From NCBI GenBank assembly GCA_032358165.1, contig JAALGY010000031.1, positions 806,001 through 870,000 of the forward strand: a stretch of DNA of 64,000 nucleotides. The letters are read 5' to 3'. Source of the DNA: Diplosphaera chodatii (taxonomy: Eukaryota; Chlorophyta; Trebouxiophyceae; Prasiolales; Stichococcaceae). The notes beneath the pieces are model-generated. The model worked only from the letters and a program-made list of their open reading frames with translations. It was not told the DNA's origin and did no database searches. A program made the translations under genes and the position numbers. Of this stretch, positions 35,610-47,200 are shown in pieces (within the stretch, counting starts at the first letter, position 1; each line of letters starts with the position of its first letter).

Positions 35610-36972
35610 ATGGGTCCTGATGTGTTCGATGGCGCAAAGACGCGCACACCAAAGGTGCATTTGCTGGCATTCACACAACATGCCATTATCATGCATGTTC
35701 ACAAGTTGCTCCAATTTGGATAAGCGTTGAACATGGTGCGTGGTTGTTTGTCACTCTGCAAGCAGGGGTTTGAGAAGGTGGTCGCCGTCAACACCGCCGC
35801 GCTTGGCATCGAGCTGCATGGGCAGGATGATACGGTGGGTGTTGAGGTTGGAAACACTACTGGGTGTATGTATATGTTTGTGGATGCATACGGCTGTGTC
35901 AGCTACATCTGAGAGGGGCCACAGGAGCCAGAACAAATGCTGGGCCGAGCGGACGAGTTTTATGGCCAGCATGCATGCTAATACCCTGTGTGTCGTAGCC
36001 TGCTGAACTGGCTGCTGCTCCACCTGACGTGCTGCAGGCTGCGGCAGTCAAGGCCGTGCGCCAGGTGTTCGAGACCATCTCCATCCCCTCGGTCATCGAC
36101 ATGGTGCCCGGCGGCATCGACAAGGCCAAGGCGAAGGTTAAGGTGGCGGTGCCCTACCCGGTAAGCGCGCCTGGACACCTGCAGCAGTTTGCCGGTGTAG
36201 CTGTCAAAACATGCGATACAGGCATTGCTGCGCCCTGCACGGCACTGCTGCAGTTTCAGCGGCAGCACCTGCACCGGCTGCGGAAGGAGCAGCATCTGTG
36301 AGCTGCCGATACATCTGCATATGATGGGCCACCAAGCAACTGATGTTTGCACACGTGCTGCTGTGTAGGATGGCGTTGACAAATCAGCTCTGGAGGCCAT
36401 AGTGCCCTTCAAGCACGTGGAGATCAAGGTGCTCTTGTACAGATGCCATATCTGCTGAACTCGAGGGGTGCATACGATAGGCGGCAAGGCATGGAACCAC
36501 TCCCAAGTCCTGCGAGAGTGACCTTGCAGCTCACCCAGTGCGCTGCACGCTGCACTGCAGGTGGTGAAGGGTGGCTTTTCATGGGTGAGACCATTTCCAC
36601 GTTGCCCCGCCATGCACCCATACCTACTCCGTTTCTGCACCTGCTCAGTGTGCTGGTCCTGTTGATCGATCCACATGTGACTAAGGCAGCCTGCTGGTGA
36701 CACTGCTTTCACAACGTGCAGAACTCCGGCATCATTCTGACGAGCATGGGTGAGTGCTGTGGTTCGATGTAGCAATGCCATCACGCCAGATGTGCAGTTG
36801 TTCAGGCAAAGGGCACGCTCATGCAGCGCAGAAACTTCCTGTGTCCGATCATGCAGGTGACCACACCGACACTGACCCTAATGCATCATCTGATGACGAG
36901 ATGGAGGTCACAGCGCCTGATCAGTACAAGGTGATGGTGATGCCGCCCGCTGCTGCTGCTGCTGAGAAATGA
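35610..36972 (+). CDS. Lin0512-family protein, copy 2
   Basis: Tandem paralogue of the preceding gene. The earliest coding reading is MGPDVFDGAKTRTPK (ATG 35610, immediately after a CTCCAG), which splices to GFEKVVAVNTAALGIELHG (about 35765). By analogy with copy 1, a tiny upstream exon may supply the true start. The family motif GxGxDxHG reads ALGIELHG, so here Asp has become Glu. Later exons are AAAVKAVRQVFETISIPSVI, DMVPGGIDKAKAKVKVAVPY, DGVDKSALEAIVPFKHVEIK, VQNSGIILTSMG, the acidic DTDPNASSDDEMEVTAPDQY, and MVMPPAAAAAEK ending at 36972. The final exon is read through, not spliced as in copy 1. Function unknown. Confidence 0.78.
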
Positions 36973-37375
36973 GGATTGCATAGCACTTGCACTAATGTGC
37001 AGAGCTTGGAAGATAACACTGCTGACATACAGCTGCCACTGTGCCACTGCTTGCAGGTGGCTGTTGCCGCAGCTCGCATTGGCTACTGAGCGTTGTCCTG
37101 CCTCATGTGGGTTGGGGATGGCAAGCGCATTGCAGCCATGTGTGCATACACTAGTGCAGTGCACAAAGCGTGTGGGCTGTTTTGCCACACTTGCTGATAA
37201 GGTTTGGGTGTACATCAATCATGTCACGAGCTGATGACTTGCACAAAGAGTCTATCGATTGTAACATCATCACATCCTCTCAATTAGGCCTGATTTCAAC
37301 GTGTCAATCTGCCTTGAGGTGCAGCTGAAGTATCACCCCTGCCGTACTTGCTGCCACTGCTTATTGCGTGGGGCA
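36973..37375. other. convergent intergenic region, Lin0512 copy 2 / PPTase
   Basis: About 400 bases between convergent stops. Expected to hold both 3' UTRs. No gene recognised. Confidence 0.4.
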
Positions 37376-39189
37376 TCAGCTGACAGCTGCAGCATACTGA
37401 CTGCGCGCTATGCCCTCTGGCACGAGGTCCTCGACAGTCAACAGCTCGAATGGCGGTGATGGCCCGTCCAGATGCTCCTGCACCCAGCAGGCAACTGGAC
37501 TTATGCTTTGCGCTCCTCATGCTGAAGCTGATGATCGGCAAGAGGAACAGCAGCCCAGCGCCGCTGAGCATGACATCCCATGGAGCCAGCGGACCTGCCA
37601 CTCAGCCTCGGGCATGTCCCGCCTCCTCAGGGTTTTGGTGAACACCTGCGCAATGTACCATTGTAGTTGGTTTTTAGCGGGTTGCAACTCCTACAGGTGT
37701 GTGCAACGGTGGCAGCTATGCAGGCTTCCCGACAGCTACAGATTCGGGGTGCACAGATGGTGATAGTGCGCTCCGCCCACCCCCCAGGCGTCCACAATGG
37801 CCTCCGGCGGCCCCCGCGCGACCGATGCCCAGTGGCCGCCGCGCAGCTCGTGCAGGAAGAAGCGCCACCTGCAGGGTGCCGTGCTTGCATTTCAGCCCAG
37901 CCTACTTCTTTGCTGCTGAAGGGCCACCATGGCGCTTCTTGAGGCACGCGGAGGGCGCTTTTGTCACGTTGGTGCGGCAAGCAGCTGCCAACGAGTGGCG
38001 CACGCAACCCACCTGGGCTGCTCGACGCCGTCGATCCTCAGGCGTGCGCTGGCTGCGCCGGCGCCTGGCGCTGGCAGGATCTGCATCTCGGCGCGCCCCA
38101 TGTCGAACTCCAGCCCATCCCCCCGCACCTTCACAAGGGCCTGCGCCCCTCCAAACACTGTATGAAATCTTTGGAGCGTCTACAACAGCTCATGTGTCGT
38201 TCCGCCTGTGTGCACACCTGCTGCTTGTGCTGGTGTGTGTGCAAGCGCAGGTATCATGGGAGGTGCTGCTGGTGACGCTGCTCACCTCCTTGAGGCTCCA
38301 GTGCTGCCTGAAGGCCGCTGCCCTGCTGTCGTCATCCGGGCCAGCACCCCGAATCGCCCGCCACTGCACAACAGTGCGGCTGGCATCAGTGCAGAAGTAA
38401 GGCTGTGATAGTCTCTGCCTGGGCAGCGAGACAGGAGGAATGCCAAAGGAATTGAACCTTCAGCATCCTTCAAGCGCCCACCTCTCCAGGGGTGAACTGC
38501 CGCTCGAAGTGGGCGAAGAAGGCCTCCAGCGGCTCCTGCTGCGAGCGCCGGACCTGCTGCGGGGCGGCCACGTCCACGCCGCAGATGCACACCGGTTCCG
38601 CCGCCAGCACCACATATTCCCCCTGCAAGACCGATGCTTAGCATCACGATCGCGTCTGGCACATTGCGCACAGAGCATGAGGATGGGTCCTCGAACTCAA
38701 CATGTCAGATGCAGGTGCTGTGGCAGATCCTCACGGCGTGGAACTGCTGCAACTCGAGTCACCTCGTGGGAGACGTTGAAGTTGAAGTTCGGCGCCCTCG
38801 GATCCTGCGCCGGCCCAGGATAGAATGGTTTTCTGCCCCGAGTGCGCTGGATTGACACCTCTGCAAACGGCACCCCTAACGCCCTTGCCACACACTGACG
38901 CTGCAGCAACCTGCATCACGGAGTTAACAGCGATCATCACCGGATGCGGTCATTGCATCCATTGCCACACGTCATATGCAGACACAGCAGTTCTGACGCC
39001 GATGCAAACGGTGGCAAACCTGCTGAGCAGGGCTCGCTTCTGGTCGTCCCGGAACTTGAAGCGTTGCACCGCTGCTCGCTCATCCACTGGCAGGAGACCA
39101 AGCAACAGCGACCACTCTGGATCGTTAGGGCACCAAGCTGAGATGTCGACCGCCCAGCGCAGCGTGAAGCGAGCCAAGTCGTCAGTCAT
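37376..39189 (-). CDS. 4'-phosphopantetheinyl transferase, AASDHPPT/Lys5 type
   Basis: Transfers the phosphopantetheine arm of CoA to a Ser of carrier proteins (acyl carrier protein, polyketide synthases). ATG 39189: MTDDLARFTLRWAVDISAWC, PVDERAAVQRFKFRDDQKRA, then spliced to RALGVPFAEVSIQRTRGRKP and APNFNFNVSHEG (about 38905-38765), which is the conserved SH motif. The Mg-binding motif GVD lies in CICGVDVAAPQQVRRSQQEP, followed by EAFFAHFERQFTPEE (about 38600-38480). The third motif W..KE reads FRQHWSLKE (about 38320-38290), followed by ALVKVRGDGLEFDMGRAEMQ. The C-terminal block EHLDGPSPPFELLTVEDLVP ends QYAAAVS at TGA 37376. All three catalytic motifs of the eukaryotic Sfp-like family are visible. 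Confidence 0.87.
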
Positions 39190-39562
39190 CCACCCAGCTG
39201 AGATTGTTGTAGATCGCCAGCAGGGACGTGCTGTCGTGGTGCAGATGGGAGAACGCTATCGCCTACATATACGCTATGCTTGCGTGGCGTGCAACTGTGC
39301 GTACGCAGCGTGTAGCGAGGTTGCACCTCGAGAGATCACAGGCAGTCAGCACGGGCTGAAAACGTCCCCCTGTAGCAGCCAGGCAGGCAAGACCACTGGG
39401 CCTGGGGACCCTCAGCATCATGAGCAGACTCGATCACAAATCTGTAGGCTACATACTGTACTCACCAACACGCAGAGGGGAAAGCACCGCACACTGCCGT
39501 TTCTGCGGTGCAGGCAAGCTGTCATCCCAGTTCGTATCAGCAAGCACTGCACGCCACAGGTG
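39190..39562. other. intergenic region between PPTase 5' end and cyclophilin 3' end
   Basis: About 370 bases between same-strand genes; probably the PPTase promoter. Nothing else seen. Confidence 0.4.
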
Positions 39563-41883
39563 TTATTGTGATGCCGGCATGCCGTGCAGCTTGTCCTCGA
39601 AGGCGTCTGCCTCCACCTCGCCCTCGTCCAGCTGCCCGCAGTCAGCGATCACCAGCCGCTTCTGCGGCTTGCCGTCGGGCGACCCGGCATGCGCCATGCG
39701 GCTGACAGTGTCAAAGCCCGCCACCACCTGCTACGCAGAATACTTACTGTGTCGAGAGGTTTGCACGCTGGCAATGAACTTCATCTTCCTCACACGCATA
39801 CGCGACGCATGCAGAGGTCCTGAGCATACGCATCCGAAAGCCACTGGTCCAGGCCATCCCCCCGCATGCGGCTGTGAAATATGGACAGAGGGCGCATGCG
39901 TTTGTGACCCACCTTGCCAAACACGGTGTGCTTGCCGTCGAGGTGCGGCTGCCGGTTCAGGGTGATGAAGAACTGGCTGCCATTGGTGTCCTGGAGCAGG
40001 CACTGCAGCTGATCAGGGCGCTGCGCCAGTGGACCATTGAAGCCGCCAAATTTGTTGGCAGGTATGTTGTGACTCATCACACTCGCTGTCCAGATTGCCA
40101 TGGTGCCGGCACGTCGGCATCAGTGCGTGAGCGTGAAGCTGCGGATACAAGAGCGCACCGGCCCGGCGTTGGCCATGGACAGCAGGAAGCGGTCGTCGTG
40201 CGCGATGTCGAAGTTCTCGTCCTCGAATGTGCCCGTGAATATCGACTCGCCGCCCGTGCCGTCCCCTGCAGCACCAGGCTGGTGCATGACCTTGGGTGCT
40301 GACGGAGTATGAATCAGTTTCACCACAAAGCGTGAAGGCCTGAAGGAAGAGACGGGCTGCTGATTTGCAGCACAGTGCATACCATGTGTGAAGTCGCCCC
40401 CTTGGATCATGAAGCCTGTAACGAGCACAGTGACTGGTGGCAAACACACATCCCATGCAGCGGCACAGGGGTGGTGTAAGACAATGGGACGCACAGTCAG
40501 CCTGCAGTGATACTCACTACACATGCCATCGAGCCAGCACCTGGTATGATGCGATGGAAGGACGACTCCTTGTAGTGCAACACCACGCCATCGGCTGTCT
40601 CGCCCTGCAGCAGCAGGTCGCCAGCGAGTCAGTACACCCTGCCGCATTCATTGCTGTCTACATGTTCTCGACTCCAGGCCCTACAGGCACCTTCTACGAA
40701 CACTGCTTGCGTCACCTCCTGGCCGGTCGCAAGCGCTCTGAAGTTCTCCACCGTCCGCGGCGTCACATCCCCGAATAGGCCGAAAGTCACCCGGCCAATT
40801 GATGTGCCGTCCTGCAAGAAGCCACTCTCGCCAGGATCATCACGATGTGTTGTGACGTCAGGCATGCATCTGCAGACTTGCGCACAAAGCAAGTGGACCC
40901 ACCTCCTCTACATCGAAATACACATAATCGGTGACTGCAGCTTTGGCCGACACCGAGGAGTCTGTGTCCAGGATCTGCTTCCACTGCTCGTCTGCGCCCT
41001 TCTCTATTGTGATCTCCACGAAGCGCTGATCCGCCTCCGTCTCAATCGACCAGTAGCAGCCTGCATAGCAGGGCAAATCACAGCACCATGGAGGAAGCTC
41101 GCATGATGCCAGGCGCGGGCAGGCCTGCGTGCGAGCAGGTGGGATGCATCCCACTAAGCTGCCGGTCATCAGCCGTGATCCTGCCAGCCATCTGGCCGCA
41201 CTGCATGGAGCTCCAGGCACCTGCGAGCTCGACTTTGTGGCCGGAGAAGTCGCCCTCCAGCAGCACCTCGCCCTGCGCCACCAGCCGCAGCCGCGTGGGG
41301 TGCACCTCGAAGGCGATGTCCCGGCCGCGCACCCCCTCCCCAATCGGCACCCGCACCAGCAGCTCGCGGTCGCCCTGTTTGTGCGCCACCTTCAGCCCCT
41401 CCCTCTGCAGCCATACACGGCACGACAACTTCGAGGGCCAACAAGCACGCCCAGTGGCACCGAGCCACTGATGAGATGGTGCTGGCGCCTATGATGTGAT
41501 GGTCAAACAACCGCCGCAGAGTGACAGGCTGAGCATATATGATGTCTCTGGATACATGCTGCATCAACCTACGCAACGCGAGATGGTTTGCTGCTCAAAC
41601 AGGCAGCGCACTGAGGCTTGTGCCGCAGCAGCATGGTCGCCTCCTCCAAATGCTTTCACAAACCGACGTCACCATGCTATGTGCATACGAACGGCTGGTA
41701 TATACCATACCGGCTTGAGCGCTGCTTGGACGATGTGCCGTCGATGGCTGCGTGTCCACCGAGCCAAGTGATGTGGCGGCAGTGCAGATCGGCCGGATGT
41801 GGTGGCAACTTGCGAAGCGCTGCGCTCCATACTAAAGGAAGGCTGAGAGCTGCATGTTCGGCCTGAAACTCGTCAATGCGCAT
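39563..41883 (-). CDS. CS-domain / cyclophilin peptidyl-prolyl isomerase fusion
   Basis: An N-terminal CS (p23/NudC-like) domain is spliced in frame to a cyclophilin. CS part: [40 protein letters not shown] (exon about 41405-41223), then [20 protein letters not shown] and [12 protein letters not shown], which continues directly into YVYFDVEE (exon about 41060-40905). Cyclophilin part: [96 protein letters not shown] and TVFGKV, then a tail with [20 protein letters not shown] ending at TAA 39563. Catalytic Arg, Phe and Gln (FHR, FMIQ) are kept. The Trp that governs cyclosporin binding in CypA is His (QPHLDGKH), as in Cyp40-like enzymes. The proposed start at 41883 ([17 protein letters not shown], phase-0 donor GTATGG) is weak. 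Confidence 0.82.
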
Positions 41884-41998
41884 GAGACTGGAACACTGGA
41901 TCAATGCTGACCTGGTCAGTCTCGTTCCGAGAGCAAATCCTTGCAGGTGCAGGTGGCATTAGGGCGCTTGATGGGTTGCCTCACCATCTCTGATAGCA
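41884..41998. promoter_or_regulatory. very short divergent promoter, CS-cyclophilin / RecX
   Basis: If both proposed starts are right, only about 115 bases separate the divergent ATGs at 41883 (minus) and 41999 (plus). The region is relatively AT-rich. The call depends on the uncertain cyclophilin start. Confidence 0.3.
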
Positions 41999-43834
41999 AT
42001 GTTGGCACATCGGATCATCACCGTGATGAGAGTGGGCAATATGCAGAGCCACACAGGATTACACTGCTGGTCCCTCAGCAGATCACTTGCAAGGCTATGC
42101 ACTCTGGCTAGCTCTCCGTGGAAGCCCCGAGCAGGACTGATGGATCTAGCAAGTCCTGCAGCGCTATCTCATCCCTTCGGGGTCGCTGCACGACCACGTG
42201 TTGTTGCTGGTGGGGCGCCGTGGCAGCACATGGCCTCAACCTCAAGGCGGGCACACTATGCGGTACCGCCTCGAGCAGTGCGGTGGCAGAGCCTCTCTGA
42301 AGAAGACAAACCACGCAGCGACGATGGTCTGCCGGCCCAGGCTGATGGGGACACCGCCATGGCAGAAGCGCATGACAGGACACCGTGCGTCATGCGACGT
42401 TGATTCATGGCTAATCTGCAGCACCCAGCGCAAGCCACATGAATGAGCTCAGTACCTGCCAATTGAGGCAGCTCTATGTCATATGTGGCAGAGGCACCCT
42501 GCGTCCCCCTGCAGGGAGAAGCGGGCAAAGGCGGAGCGTCGGGCGACCAACTCGGCGGCTGGCATGCTGTCACGGCGCCCGCACTCAGAACGCGAGCTGC
42601 GTGCCAAACTGGCGGACCGCGAGCACGCTCCCGACGCTATCGACGCTGCCGTGGCGAGGCTGCAGGAGCTGGTGCGTGGGTTGGTCAGGCTTCCACATCT
42701 GCTCCCTGAGCTGCTGCACAGTCCCCAATGCTCATCGTGATAGGCCACATTGCAGCAGCAGCTGGTGCGTATCATCCTGAATAGGCTGTAAGTATTGTGC
42801 AGCTAGCACAGGGCCATCAGAGGACACAAGCTCAGCGCAGTCTGTCTCAAGGGTTGCCTGCACCTTTGGGTGCAGCCTGTGCATCGCCTGTGCAGCAGCT
42901 GGAACGGGACCATCTGGTGCATCCTGCAACAGGGAACACCTGTCAACACAGTCATACATATGATAACAGGAACCTGAAGAGCGTACTGACCGTTTGCTGC
43001 CTCCCCCCGCATGGGCAGGGCATGCAGGACAACAGGGAGTACGCGGAGCTGTTCGTGCAGTCCAAGTGGCGGCAGTCTCGCTGGGCGCCCTCCCGCATCC
43101 GCCGGGTGCGCAGCTGTTCGGAGGCAGCCATGGGCTATGCTGCCGTGGGCTATGCTGCCGTGGGCTATGCTGACATTGGCAGCCATGACAGTGCAGCAGG
43201 CTGCCTGCTGCATAAGCCAGGCAAGCTCGCTGCCAGGGTGAGTCGGCAATCCTGCCTGCCTGCCGCAGCGCCCTGTGCAAAATGTGTGACGTCACGTCGT
43301 GCAGGAGCTCAGGGCAAAGGGCCTCGCGGCGGAGGACATCGAGCACGGCCTGCGCAGCGTGTTCGGCGACGCGATGCGCATCGAGGTGGCGCCGGCGGAT
43401 GAGGAGGATGAAGAGGGCGTAAGCGCCGACACGCGCTTTGGTGAGCGACGGATCGCGGCGGGCTTTCTTGGGGTCTGCAACACACCTCTCACCAGGGTGC
43501 CATGTCACTGGCTGCGGCTGCCACTGCCAGCAGCTGAGCGGCTTGGCACACTGCTCAAGGAACGCTCGAGGCGCTCAGGGGATCACGTGCTACATCTGCA
43601 CCTGTGCAGTGCGCCACCTGCAGGTTGATGTATGGTTTCTGGCTGTTGTGTGATCTATGTGCATATGGCGCAGACCCGCGGCACCACCTGCTGGAGGGCG
43701 CGCGGCGGCAGGCGCACCTAAGCCGCGGGCTGCCGCCGGCGACGCGCAAGCGGCGGCTGGTGGCCTACCTACAGCGCCGCGGCCACAGCTGGGACACCAT
43801 CAGTGGCGTGCTGGACCGCATCGACCTCGCCTGA
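41999..43834 (+). CDS. recX: RecX-family regulatory protein, probably organellar
   Basis: RecX inhibits RecA filament formation in bacteria; in plants and algae nuclear copies are thought to act on organellar RecA. ATG 41999 opens a Ser/Arg/Leu-rich N-terminus (MLAHRIITVMRVG...) that could be a transit peptide. The first exon ends at ...HDRTP with a GTGCGT donor and joins in phase to EKRAKAERRATNSAAGMLSR, RPHSERELRAKLADREHAPD and AIDAAVARLQEL, the first RecX three-helix repeat. Further exons are DNREYAELFVQSKWRQSRWA with PSRIRR, then ELRAKGLAAEDIEHGLRSVF, an acidic stretch DEEDEEGVSADTRFG, and HHLLEGARRQAHLSRGLPPA with KRRLVAYLQRRGHSWDTISG, ending DRIDLA at TGA 43834. The repeat pattern and the WAPSRIR motif are diagnostic. 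Targeting is inferred. Confidence 0.85.
43132..43176. repeat. 15-bp minisatellite in a RecX intron
   Basis: Two exact copies of GGGCTATGCTGCCGT (43132-43146, 43147-43161) and a third partial copy (43162-43176) lie between the PSRIRR exon and the ELRAKGL exon. The unit is a multiple of three and reads open, but the whole intron (about 200 bases) is not, so retention would shift the frame. Confidence 0.85.
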
Positions 43835-44220
43835 GGTGCGCAGGGGTCCATCTGTGTGAAGCGCCTGAGCATGTCGTCAGAAACTTCTCGCTGCATGGGC
43901 AGATGATCCGGGGCACCGTGGTAGACATGCGCTGTGGTGTGACATCTGGAGGTGGAGACGCAGTAGATAGGGTGGGATCGGGTTATTCGGAGGCTCACGA
44001 GAGCTGCCCTGGCCCAGCAGATTGGGGCAGGGCCCGTACCTTTTCGGGTGATGCCACGCTGTCACCGTCCGCGACCGCACCCTCATCCCGGCTTCCGCGC
44101 GTTGAAGAGCCGCGCGCGCCGCAGCGATCCTCACTTCTCTCTTCGCACTCCTCACTCCTCCTCACCAAGCCTCTGCTGCCAGCCGGCGCCCTCCTGGCCC
44201 CGACTGCAACCTTGTTCGCC
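43835..44220. other. 5' flank of the secreted Cys-rich gene
   Basis: About 385 bases after RecX. The final part (about 44120-44200) is pyrimidine-rich (runs of TCCTCACTTCTCTC type), as in a 5' UTR or core promoter, and the ATG sits in a good context (TTCGCCATGG). Confidence 0.4.
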
Positions 44221-47200
44221 ATGGCCCGCATGATGATCGCGGCGCTCGCCGCACTGCTGATGATGGGCTGCGCCCACCAGGTGACTGCACAATCTTTCTC
44301 ATGCATGCGACAAGCATCATCGCTGACGTCTGTTGGGTGCTGCAGCGAGCGTCTGTTGCAGTGCCGTTCCGGTCAATGTGAGCAGCCAGCGTTGGTTGAT
44401 AGATGCACTCGACGTGATCAGCCTGTCGACCCCCAGCGCTCGCTGTGTGAGTCACGCGTGTGGCAACTGTTCTCTGCAACTGCAATTCGAGCATCGTGTC
44501 ACACTGCCGGTGTCTCAGTCAGCATGCACTGGGTGCTGCAGCTGCCTGATAATATTTTGTCGTCCGCGGTCGTCGTCCGCACGCCGCTCCTTGTTCCACA
44601 CGGCGCACATGAGTGCTTTGCGTCTTTCTGTGATGCTGTGATGCTTTTCAAGCTGGCGCGCCCGGCATCACGCCGACCGCGCCTTGCATGCGTTGCACCT
44701 ACCGACGGGCCGATTCGAGGGATCAGCGGGGCCACACTCCCGCATTGCACCGCGTCGGCATCCGCCCGGTGCCATTGGATCACGTCCGTCAGTTTGTAAA
44801 GCTGACATCCGGCGACGTTTCGCTTCTGCTTTCGCGTCCGTTGTCTGCCGAGCAGGCTGGCGTTCCATGCCATCAGTAGTGCACCTGAGCAGGTCTAGCT
44901 GCCTCAATACCACACCACTTTCGCGCGCAATGCTGTGCCGTCACAGCCGCGGTCTGGCCCACCTGCTGTCTTGCCAAGGACTCTGCTGTTTGCTGCTTGC
45001 AGGTGGCTGCTGCCGGCGGCCGCTCGATGCTGGCGGTGTCCTGCCCGGCGCCCAAGTGCCCGGCCGGCTACGTGGCGACCCCGGTGCTCGGCACCAGCTG
45101 CGGCTACCAGTGCTTCACCCAGTACAAGCTCAACTGCGCTGACCCCGAGCTGGCCGCCCCCCGCACCTGCGGCGGCGTCACCGGCAAGGTAGGGTTCTGA
45201 GCGAGTCTGAGCAAATGTGACGGCGCTGCTCACCACTGCACTACTTATCCAGTCTGCATGCGCGCTCACACTGTGCTTCTGTGCAACTGACAGCACAGCA
45301 CCTCATGTGCCAATCACCATCATGTGGTGTGCGCAGCCATGCCCCGCCATCGCCTGCGCGTACTCCGCATCGTACGCCGTCTCCGGCCCGACCGGTGAGC
45401 ACCACTGCAGCCCCACAGCGCGCCCGCGCTACCTGCGCCACATCTGTGCCACCTTGCTGCTTCCAGGCTGCTTGTACTGTTGTGCTCTTGCCGACATCCG
45501 GCAACCTGTTGCTGGCACCGTGCGCTGGCTGTCTTGCCTTCGCCCGCCCAGCTGCTGCCTGTTCACAGCTCCCCTTGGGCATGACAACGATGCTGAGGAC
45601 GTTTGATGCGAGCTGCAGGCTGCGCCACCGCGGCCTCCAGGGTCAACGCTATTGCCATCAGCCAGGCTAAGTACGATGTGATGGTGGGCACCGTGGGCCC
45701 CGTCGTCCAGAGCTACTGCTCCAACCCCGCTGCCCTGCCCCTGGCCGCCGCCGTTAACCAGGTGAGGCCTTGTCACACAGCTTGCTGACATGCCCCGCAA
45801 TGAGGCAACCGTCACAACCACAGTGGCAGCAGTTGCACAGTGTCCTGCTGCATGCGTCGCAGTGAACCTGTGTCGATGCGATGTACGGACATCAGATCTG
45901 AGATGTGAGCTTCTCTGGCCTGCAGACCATCCAGGCTGCGTCCGCCGCCATCGCCCAGACCATCACCCACATCAGCACCTACGTGTGCTCGTGCTGCACG
46001 GGCAACAGCGGCGCATACACCTACGCCGGCGCTGACGTCCAGGTGCACCCGCCATCGTGACATGCAGCCCCTGGTAGCATCAGCAGAACTCGCCTGATGG
46101 GGTCGGTCACCCTCAGGACCCAGTTGTTGGGTGGTGTGTCTGCATTGCATGGTGCACTTGCTTGCTGTTCGCCTGTGTGTGGGGAGTCAACCTGCAACCT
46201 GCCTGCAGCTGGGCCAGTCTTTGAACTGCAACTTCCGCATGCCCCTTCACCCACGGTTGACAAACTGCGCTGCAGGCCATGGCGCGCGCCCAGGCACAGT
46301 CCCTGCAGATCCTGCTGGCCAAGGTGCACGACTGCTACGCCGGCAACGTCGCCTCCCCCGACAACAACCTGCTGGCTGGCGCCAACGCGTACGCACTCGC
46401 CGTCGGCACGGACATCCAGCTGGCCATCGACTCCGTCTACGCCGGTGAGGAGGATGCTGCCCTGCGGTGCAACCCTGTCTGGATGCGTTGCTCTGCAACA
46501 GGAGGCGCCGTGGCGTTCCCGCTGCTGCGGTGCTGTCACACTTGTCCTGCGCTATGCATGGCAACATCGACGTCGGTGCATGAAGCTTGCTGTCGCATCT
46601 CCTTTGAGCCGACCCGTGGGCTGCGGCACCTGCAGATGCGCTGAGCATCAACGGCTACGCCTGCAGCGCCACCACCTTCGCACCCAGGATCCAGACCGCT
46701 GTGGCCCGCGCGCTTGCATGCACCGTCGCCAACGTGTACGCCGCCGCAATCGACGCCCAGACCCCCGGCATCGCCTACGCCTGCTCCGACACCCTGGTCG
46801 TCACTGGCTTCGGCACGGTGAGCACACCCGCCTGCGTCTGCACCCCTGCTGCACGCTGCTGCTGCGGACGGAATGGGTGCACCTCCTGTAGGCTGTCTGT
46901 TGGGCACCAGCTGTGACGCTGCTGCGTCGCCTGGTGCAGTATGCTTGACATGGTGTGACTGTGTGCATGCAGCCCCTCACCTGCCCCCTGGACGTCGCCT
47001 GCAAGTGCACGCCCGAGGCCTACCAGGTAACCATGAGTGAGGATAGGTACCAAGCCCTCTGCTTTGATGCAGCCCTGCTGCAGCCCAGCTGAGCGTGACA
47101 CACCTGACTGCTATCCTGCTGATGGTGAAGCTGACTCCCCGCCCTTGCAACCTGCTGCAGTATGACAACCTGGGCTTCGAGACCGGCAGCTTCGAGGGCG

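Noticed and set aside
35223..35692. Possible small gene between the Lin0512 copies
   Set aside because: Open frames on both strands with no recognisable motif, and the position fits a promoter.
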